Positions 33,588 to 43,117 of a stretch of DNA of 49,495 nucleotides are shown here, one piece after another. Position numbers and translations under genes: made by a program. The notes under the pieces were generated by a model. That model was given only the letters and a program-made list of their open reading frames with translations, was not told where the DNA came from and ran no database searches. Each line of letters begins with the position of its first letter. Positions within the stretch are counted from its first letter, which is position 1. This DNA comes from Bacteriovoracaceae bacterium UBA4096 (GTDB lineage: Bacteria > Bdellovibrionota > Bacteriovoracia > Bacteriovoracales > Bacteriovoracaceae). Where the stretch lies: NCBI GenBank assembly GCA_002381945.1, contig DFXY01000028.1, positions 52,376 through 101,870 on the forward strand, in the 5' to 3' direction.

Positions 33588-35263
33588 TCCTCGGCCAGAA
33601 GATCTTCCAGGCGCATAATGGCATTCATTCTGCCATTACCATCCGACAAGAAATCAACCTTATCCAGACCAAGTCCTTTTAATTCAGGATAACGAAGTTC
33701 AATCAAATCTTTATTGCTAAGTGCTGCCAGCTTTTCGCGAATAGTGTTTGCGACTTTATTTCTAAACCGGGGAATGTCCTGAACAGTACTAATCAAGTTC
33801 TCATCAGGGCGACCATAGATCAATGTTTCATCGGAAGTATCAACATCATTAAGACGTACGATAATAACCGGTTCATCAATAATTTTTTCAACTCTTACTG
33901 CAATATCCAGAACTAATGGGAAACGAATAACTTTAGAGCCCGTTATCAGTTTTTCCATTTTAGTTGGTTTATAAATAACGTCCATAATCAGAGTTCCCGA
34001 ATCCCCTCTTTTATCCATACGCATGATGACTTTATTCGGGCCGAGATCAACTCCTGCCTCATCCAATGCAGTCTTCCAAAGACCAGCATCATATGTAGCT
34101 ACCAGAAGTTTGTTTAAATAATCCTCAGATATACTCGCTACAATATTTGCTTCCCCACGGTCCATCAGATCTTTCATAACAAAAACAGAATCTTTATGAA
34201 GTTTTGCATTTAAGCGAGTCTCAGATGTTTGAGTAACCTTACTGTGGATACACTGTTTCTTTAATTGATTAAACTTTTCACTCGTACAAAAATCTCCCGG
34301 CAAATTTATTTCAATATTATCTCCGGAAGTAGTGGTACTGAAACGAGAAATCATAATTTGGCTTTGGATAGAATCTGTGTTCAGCCAATGTTCCTTATTA
34401 ATTTTAACTTGCTCGAGTACTCTAAAGGCAGCTTCTGTAGTGTTTGATTGAAGAATGTCTGCGGCCTGGGCCAAGAGAAGCCCTTTAATCGCCGGTTGAT
34501 TATCACGAATAAGTTTTTCAATTTTAGACGGAGAAAAATTAACGGTTTTATTTCCGATTTTCAAACCGACTTCCGGAATAATAATTCGTTCGAAATCCAA
34601 ATGAATATCCTGAGGACGACTGAGAAGTCCCCGCGCCATCTGGTCAAAGTTGGCCTTCTGGATTTGCAGCTTAAAAAAGTCCTTATTATCCTGAATTTTA
34701 ATCTGGGTGAAAAATTTAATAAGATTCTCTTCTGATGCCCGAATAACAGGATTAATAATATCCACTTTAAAGATTGGAGAGGCATTAGGATTTTTCCCAG
34801 GAATGACTAAAGTCAAGGATATCTTATCCGCTTTAAGTCCTACTTCAGAGGCAGAAAATTCAGTTCCCATGACCAGGCCATCGGCGACTGCCTGGCTTGC
34901 CTTGAGATTAGTTTTAAAACCTTTCACATCATACGAAAGTCCATGCATCCAGACTTTTGTTTCTGACTTAATCATTTGCAAACCAACGGCATTTCCAAAG
35001 CTCTGCATGAATGATTTTGAGCTCGCTGGAAGGTAGTCTCCAATTCTGGATTCATTAATGAGAATTGGTTCAGCAATTTTCCCTTTAAAAGGATCATTCA
35101 TATTATTATTTTTAAGCATCGTCCTGAATTTTGAAATCAGGACGCCTGACCAATCATAGTCCAGCTTGGAATCAATGATGATATCGGGCGATTTAAAAAC
35201 CTCTGCGCTCACATGACCAGAGATAAGAGTTAAAGCCAGAATAAATCCTGTCCAGTTTTTCAT
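33584..35263 (-). CDS. Large exported protein, paralogue of the neighbour at 35273
   Basis: 559 residues with a signal peptide (cleaved near VSA-E). No known domain recognised. It consists of long alternating beta-strand and amphipathic helix segments. It shares with the upstream gene the start MKxW....ISGH in the signal peptide and a core in which FERIIIPEVGLKIGNKTVNF aligns with FKSVDVPRIAIVINGQETEL, followed by a helix ending in LLLAQAADIL / LLSFVADFV. The two are probably duplicated periplasmic or outer-membrane-associated proteins; a lipid-binding TULIP-like fold is a guess. Confidence 0.7.
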   Translation of the reverse strand: MKNWTGFILALTLISGHVSAEVFKSPDIIIDSKLDYDWSGVLISKFRTMLKNNNMNDPFKGKIAEPILINESRIGDYLPASSKSFMQSFGNAVGLQMIKSETKVWMHGLSYDVKGFKTNLKASQAVADGLVMGTEFSASEVGLKADKISLTLVIPGKNPNASPIFKVDIINPVIRASEENLIKFFTQIKIQDNKDFFKLQIQKANFDQMARGLLSRPQDIHLDFERIIIPEVGLKIGNKTVNFSPSKIEKLIRDNQPAIKGLLLAQAADILQSNTTEAAFRVLEQVKINKEHWLNTDSIQSQIMISRFSTTTSGDNIEINLPGDFCTSEKFNQLKKQCIHSKVTQTSETRLNAKLHKDSVFVMKDLMDRGEANIVASISEDYLNKLLVATYDAGLWKTALDEAGVDLGPNKVIMRMDKRGDSGTLIMDVIYKPTKMEKLITGSKVIRFPLVLDIAVRVEKIIDEPVIIVRLNDVDTSDETLIYGRPDENLISTVQDIPRFRNKVANTIREKLAALSNKDLIELRYPELKGLGLDKVDFLSDGNGRMNAIMRLEDLLAED

Positions 35264-35272
35264 ACTTGTGCC

Positions 35273-37069
35273 TTATCTTTTATTTGGGTTTTTGCTGTTA
35301 AACTTGATATCCACTAAATCCATATTCAGTAGCAGGTAAGCTGATTGATTTATTGAAATTGATTTCGGCAGGAACTCTACTCCTGCCTGATTCAAAAACT
35401 TAGAGAGATCAACACTGTAAATTCTATTGGTATGGGGCTCAAGTGATCCTCTTAATTCATCCATTACACCGGCCTTTACAATCTCGCTCATCTTAGGGAC
35501 ATTAGTTGGATAGTTGTAACGATTAGGCAGTTCGGCATAATTAAATGGTGATAAAACTTTAAGATCAACACCTGTTCCTCCAGATGCCAAAGCTTTGAAG
35601 TAAGGAATGACTTCAACTTCAATCGGGAAATAAATCACTGAATTGTTATTGTTTCTCTCGAGGAAGACGGCTATGTTATTTTTGAACCATGAAGCGATAC
35701 TGTTAGAGTGAAGCTTTTTAAGGTCCACTTGAGCATTAACAACGGCAACTAAGCTTTTATTTCCGTTGAAGTGCATTTTTACACTTCTGATTGAAACACC
35801 AGGAACTGGAGCCGCGGCTTCCAGAACTTCCTGAAAGAGACCAGTAGAATTTACCAGATCGAGAGCTCCGTTTATAACGGGCTCAGAAATCGCAAGATTA
35901 ATGTCATTGTTTCGATGTGAAGTCAGATCAAGCCTCGGAAGTGGCCGAAAAGAATTTCCAAGAGTATTTCTGACATTAAGACCACGTCCGTTCAATACAA
36001 GATTAACAAGTCCTGCAAGTTCTACATCCTTATTTTCAGGCGTCGAAATCTTTTTAAGAGCGATTTCAACCTGAGCACTTCTGATCACCTCAGAAATCTG
36101 TGCCATCATGGTATTGATGGGATTATTTCTTTTTTCAAATTCAGATATTGCTGAACGTATGTACCCCGCTGGCATTGGTCTCGGGAAACTCAAGAACTCA
36201 TCAAACTTAACAGGAACATCTTTGCGATAGATCTGATAGGAAGTCGCCACTTCTGTATTAACTAAATAAACGTTAAGCATTTCAACTAAATCACCAGCAA
36301 CGAAATCGGCGACAAAACTCAAAAGTTTTTTGGAAAGGAACGTTTTATACTTAAGAATTTCATTTTTTAATCTGGAAGTATCAAGTTCAGTTTCTTGCCC
36401 ATTGATAACAATGGCGATTCTTGGGACATCTACAGATTTGAAATTAATATCAAGATTGGGAGCATTTTTCCCTTCCAGATTAGTTTCTACCGACCGCACT
36501 GTTACTCGGGCAACATGACCATCAGTACGTAGTCGAAGTACTGCTTTTACTGTAATTGGCCTTCCAACTGTTTTTATCTTTAATTGTGATAAAGAAGCTT
36601 GAAGTCCCTGTCCGCACTTTTTTGAATACCTATCCTTATCTTCACACAAAGCAAGGCGAGAAGCATCCATAACGACCTGGGGAATATCAATACTTAAACT
36701 TAAATCAAAACCATTATCACTAGAGTTGGAGATGGCCATTTTCAGGCTTTTCTGATCTACATCCCCGCTGACTTTTATGTCTGAGGTATTAAGATAAAAG
36801 TTAAGGTCTTTGTTCAAGTTCAGGTCGCTGATTTCATTTACAACAGGAATAATTGGATTAGAAAGGATCTGGGATTTAGGAATCGTAAATTTATAAATGT
36901 TTTGAGGAATGACAATTGTTCGGCTTTCTTTTGTCGCCGTATTGTATTGAACTGCCATTCGAAGGATTTTCATCATTCCTTGTTCATTTAGTCTAAGAGC
37001 AAGCTGCTCTTGAGCAAATAAATGACCAGAGATAAATGAAAGTACCAGAACCATTCTCCATGCTTTCAT
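35273..37069 (-). CDS. Large exported protein, paralogue of the neighbour at 33584
   Basis: 598 residues with a signal peptide (cleavage near LFAQ). It is the first gene of a two-gene operon, nine bases upstream of its paralogue. Two Cys in CEDKDRYSKKC may form a disulfide, matching CTSEKFNQLKKQC in the other protein. The long repeats of beta-strand plus helix have no clear family. A palindrome (37169-37187) lies about 100 bases upstream of the start and may control it. Function unknown. Confidence 0.7.
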   Translation of the reverse strand: MKAWRMVLVLSFISGHLFAQEQLALRLNEQGMMKILRMAVQYNTATKESRTIVIPQNIYKFTIPKSQILSNPIIPVVNEISDLNLNKDLNFYLNTSDIKVSGDVDQKSLKMAISNSSDNGFDLSLSIDIPQVVMDASRLALCEDKDRYSKKCGQGLQASLSQLKIKTVGRPITVKAVLRLRTDGHVARVTVRSVETNLEGKNAPNLDINFKSVDVPRIAIVINGQETELDTSRLKNEILKYKTFLSKKLLSFVADFVAGDLVEMLNVYLVNTEVATSYQIYRKDVPVKFDEFLSFPRPMPAGYIRSAISEFEKRNNPINTMMAQISEVIRSAQVEIALKKISTPENKDVELAGLVNLVLNGRGLNVRNTLGNSFRPLPRLDLTSHRNNDINLAISEPVINGALDLVNSTGLFQEVLEAAAPVPGVSIRSVKMHFNGNKSLVAVVNAQVDLKKLHSNSIASWFKNNIAVFLERNNNNSVIYFPIEVEVIPYFKALASGGTGVDLKVLSPFNYAELPNRYNYPTNVPKMSEIVKAGVMDELRGSLEPHTNRIYSVDLSKFLNQAGVEFLPKSISINQSAYLLLNMDLVDIKFNSKNPNKR

Positions 37070-37168
37070 GGGAACTCCTCAATAATTAGGTTTTGTAGTA
37101 AACCTGCAAAGTGAGGGCCAAATGGGTATGACGGGAATCCTTAGTGTTGTGGGAGAGAGTGACTGAAG

Positions 37169-37187
37169 TTTAGACGGGCCGTCTAAA
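37169..37187. promoter_or_regulatory. Palindrome, possible operator
   Basis: TTTAGACGG and CCGTCTAAA are perfect nine-base arms with one central G. A further half-site-like TTAGAC follows at 37190-37195. It lies between the holA stop and the start of the exported protein gene at 37069. There is no T run on either side, so an operator is more likely than a terminator. Confidence 0.4.
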
Positions 37188-37215
37188 TCTTAGACAGTAC
37201 CAGGGTATTATTTCA

Positions 37216-38160
37216 TTACAGGGATCTTAAATGGGCCTCTTTAATCTCATGCCAGAGATGAGAGTCCTTCCGCTTACAGAGAAGCTCCCAATGGTTAAAT
37301 TTCTCAATTTCAATGACTAATTCAGAAGTTTTCCACAGCTTTGAGGTACTTTGAAGATCTTTATCATACTGAGTGAGCCGTGGTTTTTTAGAAAGGTAGG
37401 AAGTATCGGCCATCTTAATTAAATGTGATTGCATGAAATTGAAAAAACCACGCATTTTTTCAAAGTCCCCCTGTAAGGCCACCAGCTTCTCATAGAACTC
37501 TTTATGTTTTTTTCGTGCAACAAGTGAAGCCAGTTGAAACTGGTCCAATTTTTCAAGGGTCAGGAGCTCTTTAACATTCGAGAGGGTAACTTCTCTGGCT
37601 TCGGGATGATTTAGTTTAATCAAACAACAAGCATTATAGAAAGATCCTAAATTATTATCAAGAGCATCTAGTATCCATGTTTTTGAATCATAACTTAAAG
37701 GCAATCGTAAATGGGCACAGACAAAATCTAAAAGCTTATTGAGTTCCCAAAAGCGTGGAGATTCAATAACCAATGTCGCAATTTTGCCTTCTTTAACCAG
37801 CTTCTTCCAAGGCGTAAGTTCATTTTCAAAACTTAAAAGTATAAATCTGCCGCTGACTTCGAGTTTGGAGAATATTTCCAAAATATCTGCCGGAAGATCA
37901 TGGGCCTGATGGATAAAAAAGCTTTCCGTATTACCGAATAAGCTTAATGTTTGAAACTCTTCCTCAATCCACGCCTTGGTCACTTCTGAGGCCATCTTGT
38001 AATGAAGAACCTGATCGGTCAGGCCACGAGTAAGATAGTCTTTCACCAATTTAAGACAAATAGGATCAAAGGTATTTAGGGCCAGTATTCCCTCATAAGA
38101 CTTTAAGGTATCTCGATTATAAGAAGAAAAAAAATCCCAGATCTGCCATTTAGAATGCAT
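37216..38160 (-). CDS. holA: DNA polymerase III delta subunit (HolA), diverged
   Basis: 314 residues, close to HolA length. Sequence conservation is low, but the segments EEEFQTLSLFGNTESFFIHQAHDL, LLDFVCAHLRLPLSYDSKTWIL, LDNNLGSFYNACCLIKL and the helical C-terminus have the HolA pattern (an AAA+-like clamp loader subunit without Walker residues). The gene is directly downstream of lptE (overlap of 11 bases), a linkage conserved in many proteobacteria, which strongly supports the call. It loads the sliding clamp as part of the clamp loader. Confidence 0.75.
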   Translation of the reverse strand: MHSKWQIWDFFSSYNRDTLKSYEGILALNTFDPICLKLVKDYLTRGLTDQVLHYKMASEVTKAWIEEEFQTLSLFGNTESFFIHQAHDLPADILEIFSKLEVSGRFILLSFENELTPWKKLVKEGKIATLVIESPRFWELNKLLDFVCAHLRLPLSYDSKTWILDALDNNLGSFYNACCLIKLNHPEAREVTLSNVKELLTLEKLDQFQLASLVARKKHKEFYEKLVALQGDFEKMRGFFNFMQSHLIKMADTSYLSKKPRLTQYDKDLQSTSKLWKTSELVIEIEKFNHWELLCKRKDSHLWHEIKEAHLRSL

Positions 38161-38794
38161 ACAAAATCATATCCCTTATGGAATTTGCAGCTCTTTCTGA
38201 TAGATTCTTCAGTATCTTTCTTTGAACCCCGATATTTTGAGTGGAATTTACTTGCACACCTGCTCCATCCAGGATTTCACGGGTGTATTGAATGCGCAGT
38301 GGAATGAGTTCATTGAAAATTACTTTAGAAGTGGATTTTATCTGATCGCCAATTCCGGACTTTAAAAGCGCTAACTCTTCTTCAGTAGGTTTTTTGATAA
38401 CAATAACCTGAAGATATAATTGAACATCAGAAGTACCCGGAACATAGAAATTTTCTCTTTGAGATCCGATCGCCTCCCTGGCCTTTTCCTGGGCAACTCT
38501 AAGATTTGACGGACGTATCGTTTCAGCAACTTTTTCTGGAGATTTGATGATTCCAATTAAGACAGCATCGGCATTTTTCTTATAACCATTAATGAGCTTC
38601 AGACCACTAAATCCAGTTAACAAGCGGTAAGTTTCACGGGTAAAATCCGCATGGACTTCAGTTACATTGGAATAATTATAAAACATGGGTACGGAAAGAC
38701 TCTGAATTCCATATTGGGATAATGGATTATCCTGCTGGGAAAAGCGGTAGCCGCTGCAAGCAGTAATTAATAATAAAAGAGTTAACCTAAGCAT
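38150..38794 (-). CDS. lptE: LPS-assembly lipoprotein LptE
   Basis: 214 residues. A short signal with lipobox ITAC is followed directly by SGYRFS, the CxGY start of LptE. The first domain reads LSVPMFYNYSNVTEVHADFTRETYRLL, matching the LptE I-x-V/P-x-F-x-N family pattern. LptE plugs the LptD barrel for LPS export to the outer membrane. The next gene is holA, the usual neighbour. Confidence 0.85.
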   Translation of the reverse strand: MLRLTLLLLITACSGYRFSQQDNPLSQYGIQSLSVPMFYNYSNVTEVHADFTRETYRLLTGFSGLKLINGYKKNADAVLIGIIKSPEKVAETIRPSNLRVAQEKAREAIGSQRENFYVPGTSDVQLYLQVIVIKKPTEEELALLKSGIGDQIKSTSKVIFNELIPLRIQYTREILDGAGVQVNSTQNIGVQRKILKNLSERAANSIRDMILYAF

Positions 38795-38847
38795 GATAAT
38801 TCTATATCATGGACAAGAGGGAAGAGCTAGGTTACTGAGTATAAATC

Positions 38848-39351
38848 ATGTTCAAAAAAATCGATTTTAAAGGCTTAAATTACAAAGATTTGGAGAGGTA
38901 TGACTCTCATGACCTTAAGCGCGAAAATCTTCACTCTTTTTACCAGACTTTCGATTTCCTCCAATTAATTAAAAAATGGCCCGATATTGTAGGTCCCAAA
39001 CTCTCGCCCGTGACCTCCCCCCTTAAAATCAAAAATGGCTCACTTTTTGTCATGGCCAAACATGCTAGTTATTCTCATCAACTATCGTTTTTAGCTGAAG
39101 AGATAAAAGTCCAGATATTCAAGATATTTCCAGAACTAAAGGCAGTAATAAAGAAACTGGTTTTTCAAACCCAGGAAAACTTCTTCAATGAAGTAAAGAT
39201 TCAGGAATCTAAAAATCCAGCTCCCCCTAAGTTGCATCCTCAGTCTCCTCAATACAAAATTTTGAAAATGGAAGCAGAGAGGCTTTTTGGAGACGTAGAG
39301 GATCCTGAGTTAAAAGAAATACTCACTTCAATTTTTATACAGTCTCGATAA
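38848..39351 (+). CDS. DciA-like protein (DUF721)
   Basis: 167 residues. The central part is DUF721: W at KKWPDIVGPKLSPVTSPLKIKNGSLFVMAKHASYSHQLSFLAEEI, which matches the W-x-x-I-V-G...L-x-V-x-V-x-S-x-x-W-x-x-E-L pattern. DciA-type proteins assist replicative helicase loading. It is divergent from lptE and its end overlaps the convergent TrmN6-like gene by 24 bases. Confidence 0.7.
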   Translation: MFKKIDFKGLNYKDLERYDSHDLKRENLHSFYQTFDFLQLIKKWPDIVGPKLSPVTSPLKIKNGSLFVMAKHASYSHQLSFLAEEIKVQIFKIFPELKAVIKKLVFQTQENFFNEVKIQESKNPAPPKLHPQSPQYKILKMEAERLFGDVEDPELKEILTSIFIQSR

Positions 39352-39906
39352 TTCTAAAAATATGAGATTACTTTCTTTAAAGACCTGTAAATCAAATAGT
39401 TGATTGTTTTTTTTTATCGTATCTAAAATAAATCTATCGTCCCTAATCACTAAAAAGGCCCGACCACTTTCTGTCATCGCTTTATCAAGGGTATCAAAAA
39501 AAATCTTCCAGTTATCCAGAACAAAAGATCGTGCGAGCTCTCTTCGTGCATCTTTATAAGGCTCCCCTCTTCCTGGCAAAAAATAAGGAGGATTACAGGT
39601 AATAAGGTCGTACTTCTTTTTAGGAGACCATTTCCCAAATGATTCGTTCACAACCTCAACCGGTATCCGATGCTTTAGTTGAGTTCTTATATTTTTTTGA
39701 ATATGAGGAACAAACTCCGTCTGCACCTCCAGCAGATTCAGTTTTTCCGGTCTTAAAAGGTTGGCCAGTTCAATTCCTATAACTCCGCAGCCTGCTCCTA
39801 AATCAAGCAGCTGAGAAGCTTTTGAGACTTTCATCGATACCCATTTCACCAGCTTTAATGAATCTTCATTAAAGCGGTAGAAGTCAGGCTGAGAGTAATC
39901 AGTCAT
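39328..39906 (-). CDS. TrmN6-like / small methyltransferase with NPPY motif
   Basis: 192 residues from the ATG at 39906; this start overlaps the upstream gene by only eight bases, while the reading from 39954 overlaps by 56. Motif I LLDLGAGCGVIGIELA and motif IV CNPPYFLPGRG define an adenine-N6 or related methyltransferase of the YfiC/TrmN6 type, which modifies A37 of tRNA1(Val) in E. coli. The opening SQPDFYRFNEDSLKLVKWV also fits that family. Specificity is inferred. Confidence 0.75.
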   Translation of the reverse strand: MTDYSQPDFYRFNEDSLKLVKWVSMKVSKASQLLDLGAGCGVIGIELANLLRPEKLNLLEVQTEFVPHIQKNIRTQLKHRIPVEVVNESFGKWSPKKKYDLITCNPPYFLPGRGEPYKDARRELARSFVLDNWKIFFDTLDKAMTESGRAFLVIRDDRFILDTIKKNNQLFDLQVFKESNLIFLELSRLYKN

Positions 39907-41668
39907 GAGTAATGTGTTCAGTCGTTTTTTGCACCAGATCTTTATTAATATCACCCAACTCTATGAGCTTGTATAAGCTAAGCATAAATACTTGTGGATT
40001 CTCCAGATTGGCCTTGAGATAAGGCCTGCGACTGGGTAAAAAGCTTTTGCCGTGTTTTTTTGAGAAAAAATCTGCAAGTTTTTCATTATCCATTAAATAG
40101 ATAAACCAAAGTTCATCTTCTTTTTCTAATCTCAAAAGCTCAGGATTGAGAGCATCTGAAACAAGGGGGCCAATGTTCATAAACGGCCAGATCCAATAGG
40201 ACTGCTCTGATAGAGGTACCTTTTTAAAGTCTCTAAGAAGCTTCATTCGATGATTTTCACCCATTCTGGACAGCCTAATGAATTGAACCAATGAGGGTGC
40301 TAGAACTTCTGTATATTTTAAATCCAAGGCAGCTTCAACGGCACTGGTGTCGATGTTTCCAGCGATTCCAAGCAATGATTCATCATTATAATAATTTTTC
40401 AGATACAAACAAAAAAGTTCAAAAGAACGACGATCGGCCGGATGTTGGGAAAGTTTCGTAAACAGCTGGGCCATTAAACTGCTACTTAATTTATGATAGA
40501 AACTTCCGGACACCTTTGATTTCTTCCAATTTTCAAATGGAGGGGTATTTATGAATTCTCTTAAAATATTATCAGAACGGGCGATATTGCCAATCATCAG
40601 ATAGAGGTAAGATTTGAGAACTTTCTCGCTTAAAGTGTTTTCGGGTACTTCATGTAAAATTTTAACAATCTCATTTCTTACTTTTAAGTCTGTGATCAGA
40701 TTAAACTGGGAATTAATAATTTCAGTTAATTTACTCTGTATTTTCAGTTCTTTCTTATTTAACGGCTCACTTTTTGACATCCATTTCATCCACTTCTTTA
40801 CAGGATGACTCTCCTCGAGCTTTAGAAAACAGTCACGGAGCTTAATGAGAAATTTCTCATTCACAAGTTCCGGAGGATGAAGAATGACACCTAATTGGAA
40901 AATTTCATTATTTAAATCAGAACAATTGATTTCTTCGATACTAAGGAAACTGGTAACCTTGAAACCATCCAGCCCCATGGAAGGCCTGAAAATAATGTCC
41001 TCAAGGGTAATGCTACTCTCTAATAGATTTTTTTTTTGCTCTGGTAAAACTTCCTGAGCATGACCATCATTTAATATGAGAGAGATAGGATTGAAAGTCA
41101 TTTCTCCCTGGAAGAATGTACGAATAATCGACTTTCTGAAATAGACCATCAAGAAAAGAAATAGGAATCCCAGTATGCCGATATATTTTAGGTAATTTTG
41201 TTTTTTGAGAGGCTTAGTTTGTCGGGGAGTAGCTTTAGATTTTAATCCTGAGTTATTTTTTTTTTTAACCTCAGGAGAGGGAGTTTCTTTGAGATTAGAA
41301 GTCTGAGATCGGTCTTTAGGAATGGGAATTTCAGGCGAGGAAGGTATCCTGTCTGTTTGGCCCGTCAAGAGAGACAAATTAAGCCCTCCAACCCGGGTTA
41401 TATCATCGCTATCAATAGATTGGGTTTCAGGTGCCTGAGTGATAACATCTTTGGCCTCGCTGATGGGATTAAAACCTTGAATCTCATTTCCGGTAAGAAA
41501 TCTTTCTACCATCTCGTCTTCTCTGATGAAAAACCAGTAACCATTTCCTGAACAAACCTCATCATCCGGTTTTATCGAGCCATTTTTATAAAGCTCTTGC
41601 ACCTTCTCTTTAGAGACGGGGCCAAGGATATGGTTCGATTTAGTTCTAATCAGCCAGTTTTTATCCAT
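39899..41668 (-). CDS. GYF-like domain single-pass membrane protein of unknown function
   Basis: 589 residues. Residues about 5-58 resemble the GYF_2 (DUF4339) domain (WLIRTKSNHILGPVSKEKVQELYKNGSI, then WFFI). A disordered, Pro/Ser/Lys-rich linker leads to one membrane helix at about 161-177. The C-terminal ~400 residues are helical without recognised family. There is no signal peptide, so the GYF-like domain is probably cytoplasmic and the large part periplasmic. It lies two bases after the MlaD-like gene, suggesting a link to the envelope. Confidence 0.7.
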   Translation of the reverse strand: MDKNWLIRTKSNHILGPVSKEKVQELYKNGSIKPDDEVCSGNGYWFFIREDEMVERFLTGNEIQGFNPISEAKDVITQAPETQSIDSDDITRVGGLNLSLLTGQTDRIPSSPEIPIPKDRSQTSNLKETPSPEVKKKNNSGLKSKATPRQTKPLKKQNYLKYIGILGFLFLFLMVYFRKSIIRTFFQGEMTFNPISLILNDGHAQEVLPEQKKNLLESSITLEDIIFRPSMGLDGFKVTSFLSIEEINCSDLNNEIFQLGVILHPPELVNEKFLIKLRDCFLKLEESHPVKKWMKWMSKSEPLNKKELKIQSKLTEIINSQFNLITDLKVRNEIVKILHEVPENTLSEKVLKSYLYLMIGNIARSDNILREFINTPPFENWKKSKVSGSFYHKLSSSLMAQLFTKLSQHPADRRSFELFCLYLKNYYNDESLLGIAGNIDTSAVEAALDLKYTEVLAPSLVQFIRLSRMGENHRMKLLRDFKKVPLSEQSYWIWPFMNIGPLVSDALNPELLRLEKEDELWFIYLMDNEKLADFFSKKHGKSFLPSRRPYLKANLENPQVFMLSLYKLIELGDINKDLVQKTTEHITHD

Positions 41669-41670
41669 AA

Positions 41671-43050
41671 TTACCGGGCAAATATTCCTATAAGTGCTGC
41701 CAGATCCTGATCATTAAACCTTAGACCAGCTGAAATGGTGGCACTTTGTTTTCCGTCCTTAGAGATTAAGTCTTCTCCTGCCACTCGGGCAAATAAAACG
41801 TTCCAAATTTTAATTTCTGTTACGAGTCGAAGATTAGGTCCTGCATCCTTTTGGTAATCAAATAGCTCTGATCCAAATCTAATGCCGTAGTCCGGAATAT
41901 AGTAATCAAGACCAACACCACCAGTCGATTCAATTAGGCCAGCACGTAGTCCCCAACGCTGAATCCTGCGACCAATCTGGAAGTTAAATTTGAAATCTGA
42001 TTTATCCACTTTTCGGACAGATGTTTTGGTCTCTGCCCCGCCATTTACACTTGTATAGGTATCAGTTTCACGTTCAGTTTCCGGGCCAAATTCATTGGTC
42101 ACAATCCCTAAGCGGAAGAATCTTTCAGGGGCAGGATAGATATCAATGTCAAATCTGGTATCAGATCCAGTTCTTGTATTGGCACCAGTTGACAGGCCAA
42201 TATCAGCTTCAATATTGTTGATTCGGTTAACTAAACGATTCACGCTGGAAAGAGTTTGGGAAACCTGATCAACCACAGCATCATCCCGAAGTAGTTTACC
42301 AACAGTCCCTTTACCATCTTTAACATCACTAACAATCAGCTTAAGATCAGACATAGCGGCATCGACTTTATCCAGGATTGGCCCGACTTTTGCCAGGTCT
42401 CCCATAAGAGAGTCTTTTTGATATCGATCAGTTTCATGAGCTAGTTGAGAAGAGACAGCTTCAATATCATCAATGATTTTATTAATCTTATCTTCGTTAC
42501 CGGTAGTGATACGCTTAAGACTTGCAGACATATCATTTATATTTGTGACGATTTGCTTAATCATATTTCTCCCTTCATCATCACGAAGGGATTCTTTAAC
42601 GGTTGCTGCAATTTCTTTAACTTCTTTTAAAACTTGTGAGGCATCCTTAGCAAGATTATCAAGCCCTTCTCCACCCTCAGTGGGAATTCTTGATCCTTCG
42701 GCCAGGCGTTCACCTTGCTGATCTCCTAAGTCCATATCTATGAACTTGTCACCTAATAGGCCCACGCTCTTAATTTTCAACTTCGCATTCGGTGTAACTT
42801 TAATTTTATCGACGATTTCAAAAGTTATGAGTGCTTCAGAATTTTCAAGTTCAATACTTTTGATTCGACCAGCGTTTATACCCGCGACTTTAATAGGAGT
42901 TTTTTCAAAGATACCCGAAGCATCTTTAAGCTTGGTTTGATAAGTAATATGTTTTCCAAAACCAGATTGGTTTTGCGTTATCTTTAATGACATCACCACT
43001 ACACTGGCCATTGCCGCCAACGTTAGGAGTCCTACTTTCAGTGGATTCAA
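41671..43050 (-). CDS. MlaD-like MCE protein with C-terminal beta-barrel-like region
   Basis: 459 residues. A membrane helix (about 5-21) is followed by an MCE domain (35-115, TPIKVAGINAGRIKSIEL...VGLLGDKFIDMDLG), then a long helical/coil region (about 130-280), then about 150 residues of alternating strands ending in DLAALIGIFAR. MCE proteins bind and carry lipids between membranes. The gene follows MlaF and MlaE homologues, so it is the substrate-binding part of an Mla-type lipid transporter. The C-terminal strand-rich extension is not found in E. coli MlaD. Confidence 0.88.
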   Translation of the reverse strand: MNPLKVGLLTLAAMASVVVMSLKITQNQSGFGKHITYQTKLKDASGIFEKTPIKVAGINAGRIKSIELENSEALITFEIVDKIKVTPNAKLKIKSVGLLGDKFIDMDLGDQQGERLAEGSRIPTEGGEGLDNLAKDASQVLKEVKEIAATVKESLRDDEGRNMIKQIVTNINDMSASLKRITTGNEDKINKIIDDIEAVSSQLAHETDRYQKDSLMGDLAKVGPILDKVDAAMSDLKLIVSDVKDGKGTVGKLLRDDAVVDQVSQTLSSVNRLVNRINNIEADIGLSTGANTRTGSDTRFDIDIYPAPERFFRLGIVTNEFGPETERETDTYTSVNGGAETKTSVRKVDKSDFKFNFQIGRRIQRWGLRAGLIESTGGVGLDYYIPDYGIRFGSELFDYQKDAGPNLRLVTEIKIWNVLFARVAGEDLISKDGKQSATISAGLRFNDQDLAALIGIFAR

Positions 43051-43117
43051 GAATTTACTCCATCAAAATTCAAATAACTCGAACTATCGGTTATTCATTG
43101 ATGATAATCGATTCCGG

